Below are positions 14,301-15,828 of a stretch of 15,828 nt of DNA, one piece after another. The DNA comes from Candidatus Methanoperedens sp. (GTDB lineage: Archaea > Halobacteriota > Methanosarcinia > Methanosarcinales > Methanoperedenaceae), in the NCBI GenBank assembly GCA_027460605.1, contig JAPZAN010000031.1, positions 1 through 15,828 on the forward strand, in the 5' to 3' direction. Under the pieces are notes generated by a model. The model was given only the letters and a program-made list of their open reading frames with translations, made no database searches and had not been told where the DNA came from. Each line of letters begins with the position of its first letter. Position 1 is the first letter of the stretch. The position numbers were made by a program, and so were the translations under genes.

Positions 14301-14330
14301 ATAGAGCATTGAATTGCTCTATACTTTTTT
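14301..14330 (+). terminator. hairpin plus T-run after the zinc-ribbon gene
   Basis: ATAGAGCA and TGCTCTAT form a perfect 8-bp stem around a 6-nt loop (TTGAAT), followed within three bases by six T (14325-14330). It lies 38 nt after the zinc-ribbon stop. T-runs alone can end archaeal transcription; the hairpin adds RNA stability. It also sits between two convergent genes, 30 nt from the end of the MC1 gene. Confidence 0.6.
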
Positions 14331-14359
14331 ATTTAATAGAATTCAGTGGATAATCCGGA

Positions 14360-14611
14360 TTATAAAAATTGGAAATAAAAAAACATCCATGCAGGCTTGT
14401 TCTTCGGAGCGCTCACAATCTCCTTCCAGCCCTTGAATATATGGACCTTTTTTGTCCCTCGCTCCCTCAGTCTTATCTCTGCCGGCTTACTTTTTGTTCC
14501 TCCAATGCGGTTAGCGGCCTTAAGCGCTGCCTGCCGCGGCTGCTTCCCCGTGAAAACACTGGTCTCTGTTCCGTTTTTACTCCTTAAAACAAAATTCTTG
14601 GTTTCTGCCAT
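14360..14611 (-). CDS. chromosomal protein MC1, C-terminus altered and shortened
   Basis: 83 residues. NFVLRSKNGTE, FTGKQPRQAALKAANR (21-35), IRLRERGTKKVHIFKGWKE (46-64) and APKNKPAWM (68-76) are unmistakable MC1, the small monomeric protein that sharply bends DNA in Methanosarcinales and haloarchaea. Family members run to about 90-95 residues and end in a basic tail after PAWM. Here the reading frame runs instead into FFYFQFL and stops, losing that tail. The DNA-binding loop with Trp is kept, so it may still fold. AAGGAG 8 nt before the ATG supports the start. The preceding 123 nt up to folD hold no gene. Confidence 0.9.
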   Translation of the reverse strand: MAETKNFVLRSKNGTETSVFTGKQPRQAALKAANRIGGTKSKPAEIRLRERGTKKVHIFKGWKEIVSAPKNKPAWMFFYFQFL

Positions 14612-14734
14612 ATTCTAATCTCCTTGCAGCCCTTCATGCTGCTATCCTAAATACACGCTATCCACTCATAAAACTAATTCCCATGAATAAACGTGCGGGA
14701 ATCCTGTTCCCTCATAGTTGATGTTTTGCGGATA

Positions 14735-15607
14735 TTATGACATCTGCATCTTCGCCGCCATCAGCGTATGTTCCATCAATATCGCAATCGTCATGGGTCC
14801 CACGCCTCCGGGTACCGGCGATATTAATTTCACCTTCGGCAGCACGTCATCAAAATCAACATCCCCATACACCCGCTCGTCCTGCCATGTTATGCCCACA
14901 TCAAACACGATTGCTCCCTCTTTCACCATATCGGCTTTAATAAGCCCGCGAACGCCTGTTGCCACAATCAGGATATCCGCTTCTCTGGTATGGCTTTTGA
15001 GGTCTTTTGTATAGACATGGCATACCTTGACAGTAGCATTGCGGTTAAGCAGCATTATCGCAGCGGGCTTTCCTACCACATTGCTGTGTCCAACCACTAC
15101 CACTTCCTTACCCTGCGGGTCTATCTTGAATTCCTCAAGCGCCCGGATAATACCCTTGGGCGTGCATGGCAAAAATCCTTCGCGCCCTATGAGCATTTTT
15201 CCCATGTTGAGCGGATTGAAGCCGTCCACATCTTTTTCAGGGGCGATGCGCATCATTATTGTGCGCTCATCAATGTGTTTTGGAAGGGGGAGCTGCACGA
15301 GTATCCCGTGTATCTCAGGTCTTTTATTCAGGGTATCGATGAGATCTATTATTTCTTCCTGCCTTACTTGCGCTGGAAACTTGTGGTCTTCCGATGCAAT
15401 TCCCACACGCTTGCATGCCCAGTGTTTGAGCTTGACGTACAACTTTGAAGGGGGATGCTCTCCCACGAGTATGGTTGCAAGAGCCGGTTTGATACCATGC
15501 TCCTTAACGAATCCTTCAACCCCTTTCTTGACTTCTGCCTCGATATCCTGTGCAATTTTTCGCCCGTCAATGACACGTGGATCTGTGACCTCAGGAAGTG
15601 GCTCCAT
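14735..15607 (-). CDS. folD: methylenetetrahydrofolate dehydrogenase/methenyltetrahydrofolate cyclohydrolase
   Basis: 290 residues from the ATG at 15607; a TTG three bases earlier is possible but unlikely, since GAGGT sits about 8 nt before the ATG. The substrate motif SKLYVKLK has the conserved Tyr (Y57) and catalytic Lys (K61). GILVQLPLPKH (101-111), EKDVDGF (124-130), the NADP-binding GHSNVVGKP (173-181; His where most have Arg) and the closing PVPGGVGPMT are all present. It interconverts methylene-, methenyl- and formyl-tetrahydrofolate in the cytoplasm. It starts 9 nt after glyA, which makes methylene-tetrahydrofolate from serine, so the two genes form a folate one-carbon pair. Confidence 0.96.
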   Translation of the reverse strand: MEPLPEVTDPRVIDGRKIAQDIEAEVKKGVEGFVKEHGIKPALATILVGEHPPSKLYVKLKHWACKRVGIASEDHKFPAQVRQEEIIDLIDTLNKRPEIHGILVQLPLPKHIDERTIMMRIAPEKDVDGFNPLNMGKMLIGREGFLPCTPKGIIRALEEFKIDPQGKEVVVVGHSNVVGKPAAIMLLNRNATVKVCHVYTKDLKSHTREADILIVATGVRGLIKADMVKEGAIVFDVGITWQDERVYGDVDFDDVLPKVKLISPVPGGVGPMTIAILMEHTLMAAKMQMS

Positions 15608-15616
15608 CAATAAACC

Positions 15617-15828
15617 TCACTCGTATGGAATCGGGAACTGCCCGCAAAGGCCAAGGATAGTTCTCTTTACTTCCTTTAATTTTTCAGCATCGTTCATATT
15701 TTGGATGATTTCATTGATAGCCCAGGCAATAGTTACCATTTCTTTTTCCTTCATACCTCTTGTGGTAACTGCCGGCGTGCCAATCCTTATGCCGCTTGTG
15801 ATGAAAGGACTTTTTGTCTCAAAAGGTA
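15617..15828 (-). CDS. glyA: serine hydroxymethyltransferase, C-terminal part (5' part beyond the window)
   Basis: The last 69 codons are visible, ending at TGA 15619-15617. FETKSPFITSGIRIGTPAVT and TTRGMKEKEMVTIAWAIN are the conserved C-terminal segment of SHMT. The Arg of SGIRIGTPA corresponds to the residue that binds the substrate carboxylate. The PLP Lys lies outside the window. The enzyme converts serine and tetrahydrofolate to glycine and methylene-tetrahydrofolate. It is upstream of folD in one operon. Confidence 0.93.
   Translation of the reverse strand, partial: PFETKSPFITSGIRIGTPAVTTRGMKEKEMVTIAWAINEIIQNMNDAEKLKEVKRTILGLCGQFPIPYE

Noticed and set aside
14657..14720. ATTCCC...GGGAAT inverted repeat upstream of MC1
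   Set aside because: Six-base arms with a 14-nt loop are expected by chance at this scale and are not placed at a promoter or stop.
14990..15448. 152-codon plus-strand ORF
   Set aside because: Antisense to folD, which has all catalytic motifs; no promoter or ribosome-binding site for the plus frame.
1..15828. CRISPR array, IS element or rRNA
   Set aside because: No series of regularly spaced long repeats, no transposase reading frame and no rRNA-like sequence is present on either strand.

Overview
The window looks like chromosomal DNA of a methanogen-related archaeon, most likely of the Methanosarcinales/ANME-2 (Methanoperedens-like) type. This rests on gene content I recognise: cofD for coenzyme F420, chromosomal protein MC1, archaeal Sec61-beta, a PGF-CTERM-type S-layer-like protein, an archaeal initiator tRNA with an A1-U72 pair, and TATA boxes about 27 nt upstream of leaderless starts. 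The lineage is an inference from gene content, not a database match.

Left part (1-3600), accessory, nearly all on the minus strand. It begins with a wHTH-nucleotidyltransferase gene cut by the window edge and preceded by GTTCA repeats at exact 20-nt spacing. Next come a 43-codon ORF and the 3' end of a broken ORF that look like remains of a toxin-antitoxin-type pair. Then follows a compact, AT-rich three-gene operon joined by ATGA overlaps: HNH nuclease, small winged-helix middle component, and DUF2326 SMC-like ATPase. I read this as an ABC-three-component (ABC-3C) conflict/defence system.

Middle-left (3687-6885). A dodecin-like gene overlaps a wHTH regulator on the plus strand, tail to tail with a minus-strand operon of ABC exporter ATPase, ABC-2 permease and cofD.

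Transfer-prone spot (6930-8912). A complete initiator tRNA-Met lies beside a second copy of its promoter region and 5' half; the duplicate is cut in the anticodon loop and followed by a 10-bp hairpin. Immediately downstream of the tRNA is an AT-rich, leaderless gene for a signal-peptide-bearing multi-pass membrane protein with helical repeats in its cytoplasmic tail. I do not recognise its function.

Housekeeping block (8934-12290), minus strand. Sec61-beta, aroE, tyrA and a 79-aa unknown run in one direction, aroE and tyrA overlapping. The tyrA product carries a C-terminal domain resembling the FDX-ACB domain of PheRS beta. engB is preceded by a leaderless 27-codon ORF that overlaps its start by ATGA.

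Right part (12411-15828). An S-layer-like gene keeps its PGF-CTERM tail but has no start codon or signal peptide. Then come a small RGG/zinc-ribbon protein with a terminator hairpin, an MC1 gene with an altered and shortened C-terminus, and a glyA-folD pair for folate one-carbon metabolism, glyA being cut by the window edge.

The best candidates for a second look are the ABC-3C operon and the debris next to it, the tRNA 5'-half duplication with the adjacent membrane gene, the coupled leader ORF of engB, the TyrA domain fusion, and the truncated MC1 and S-layer genes.
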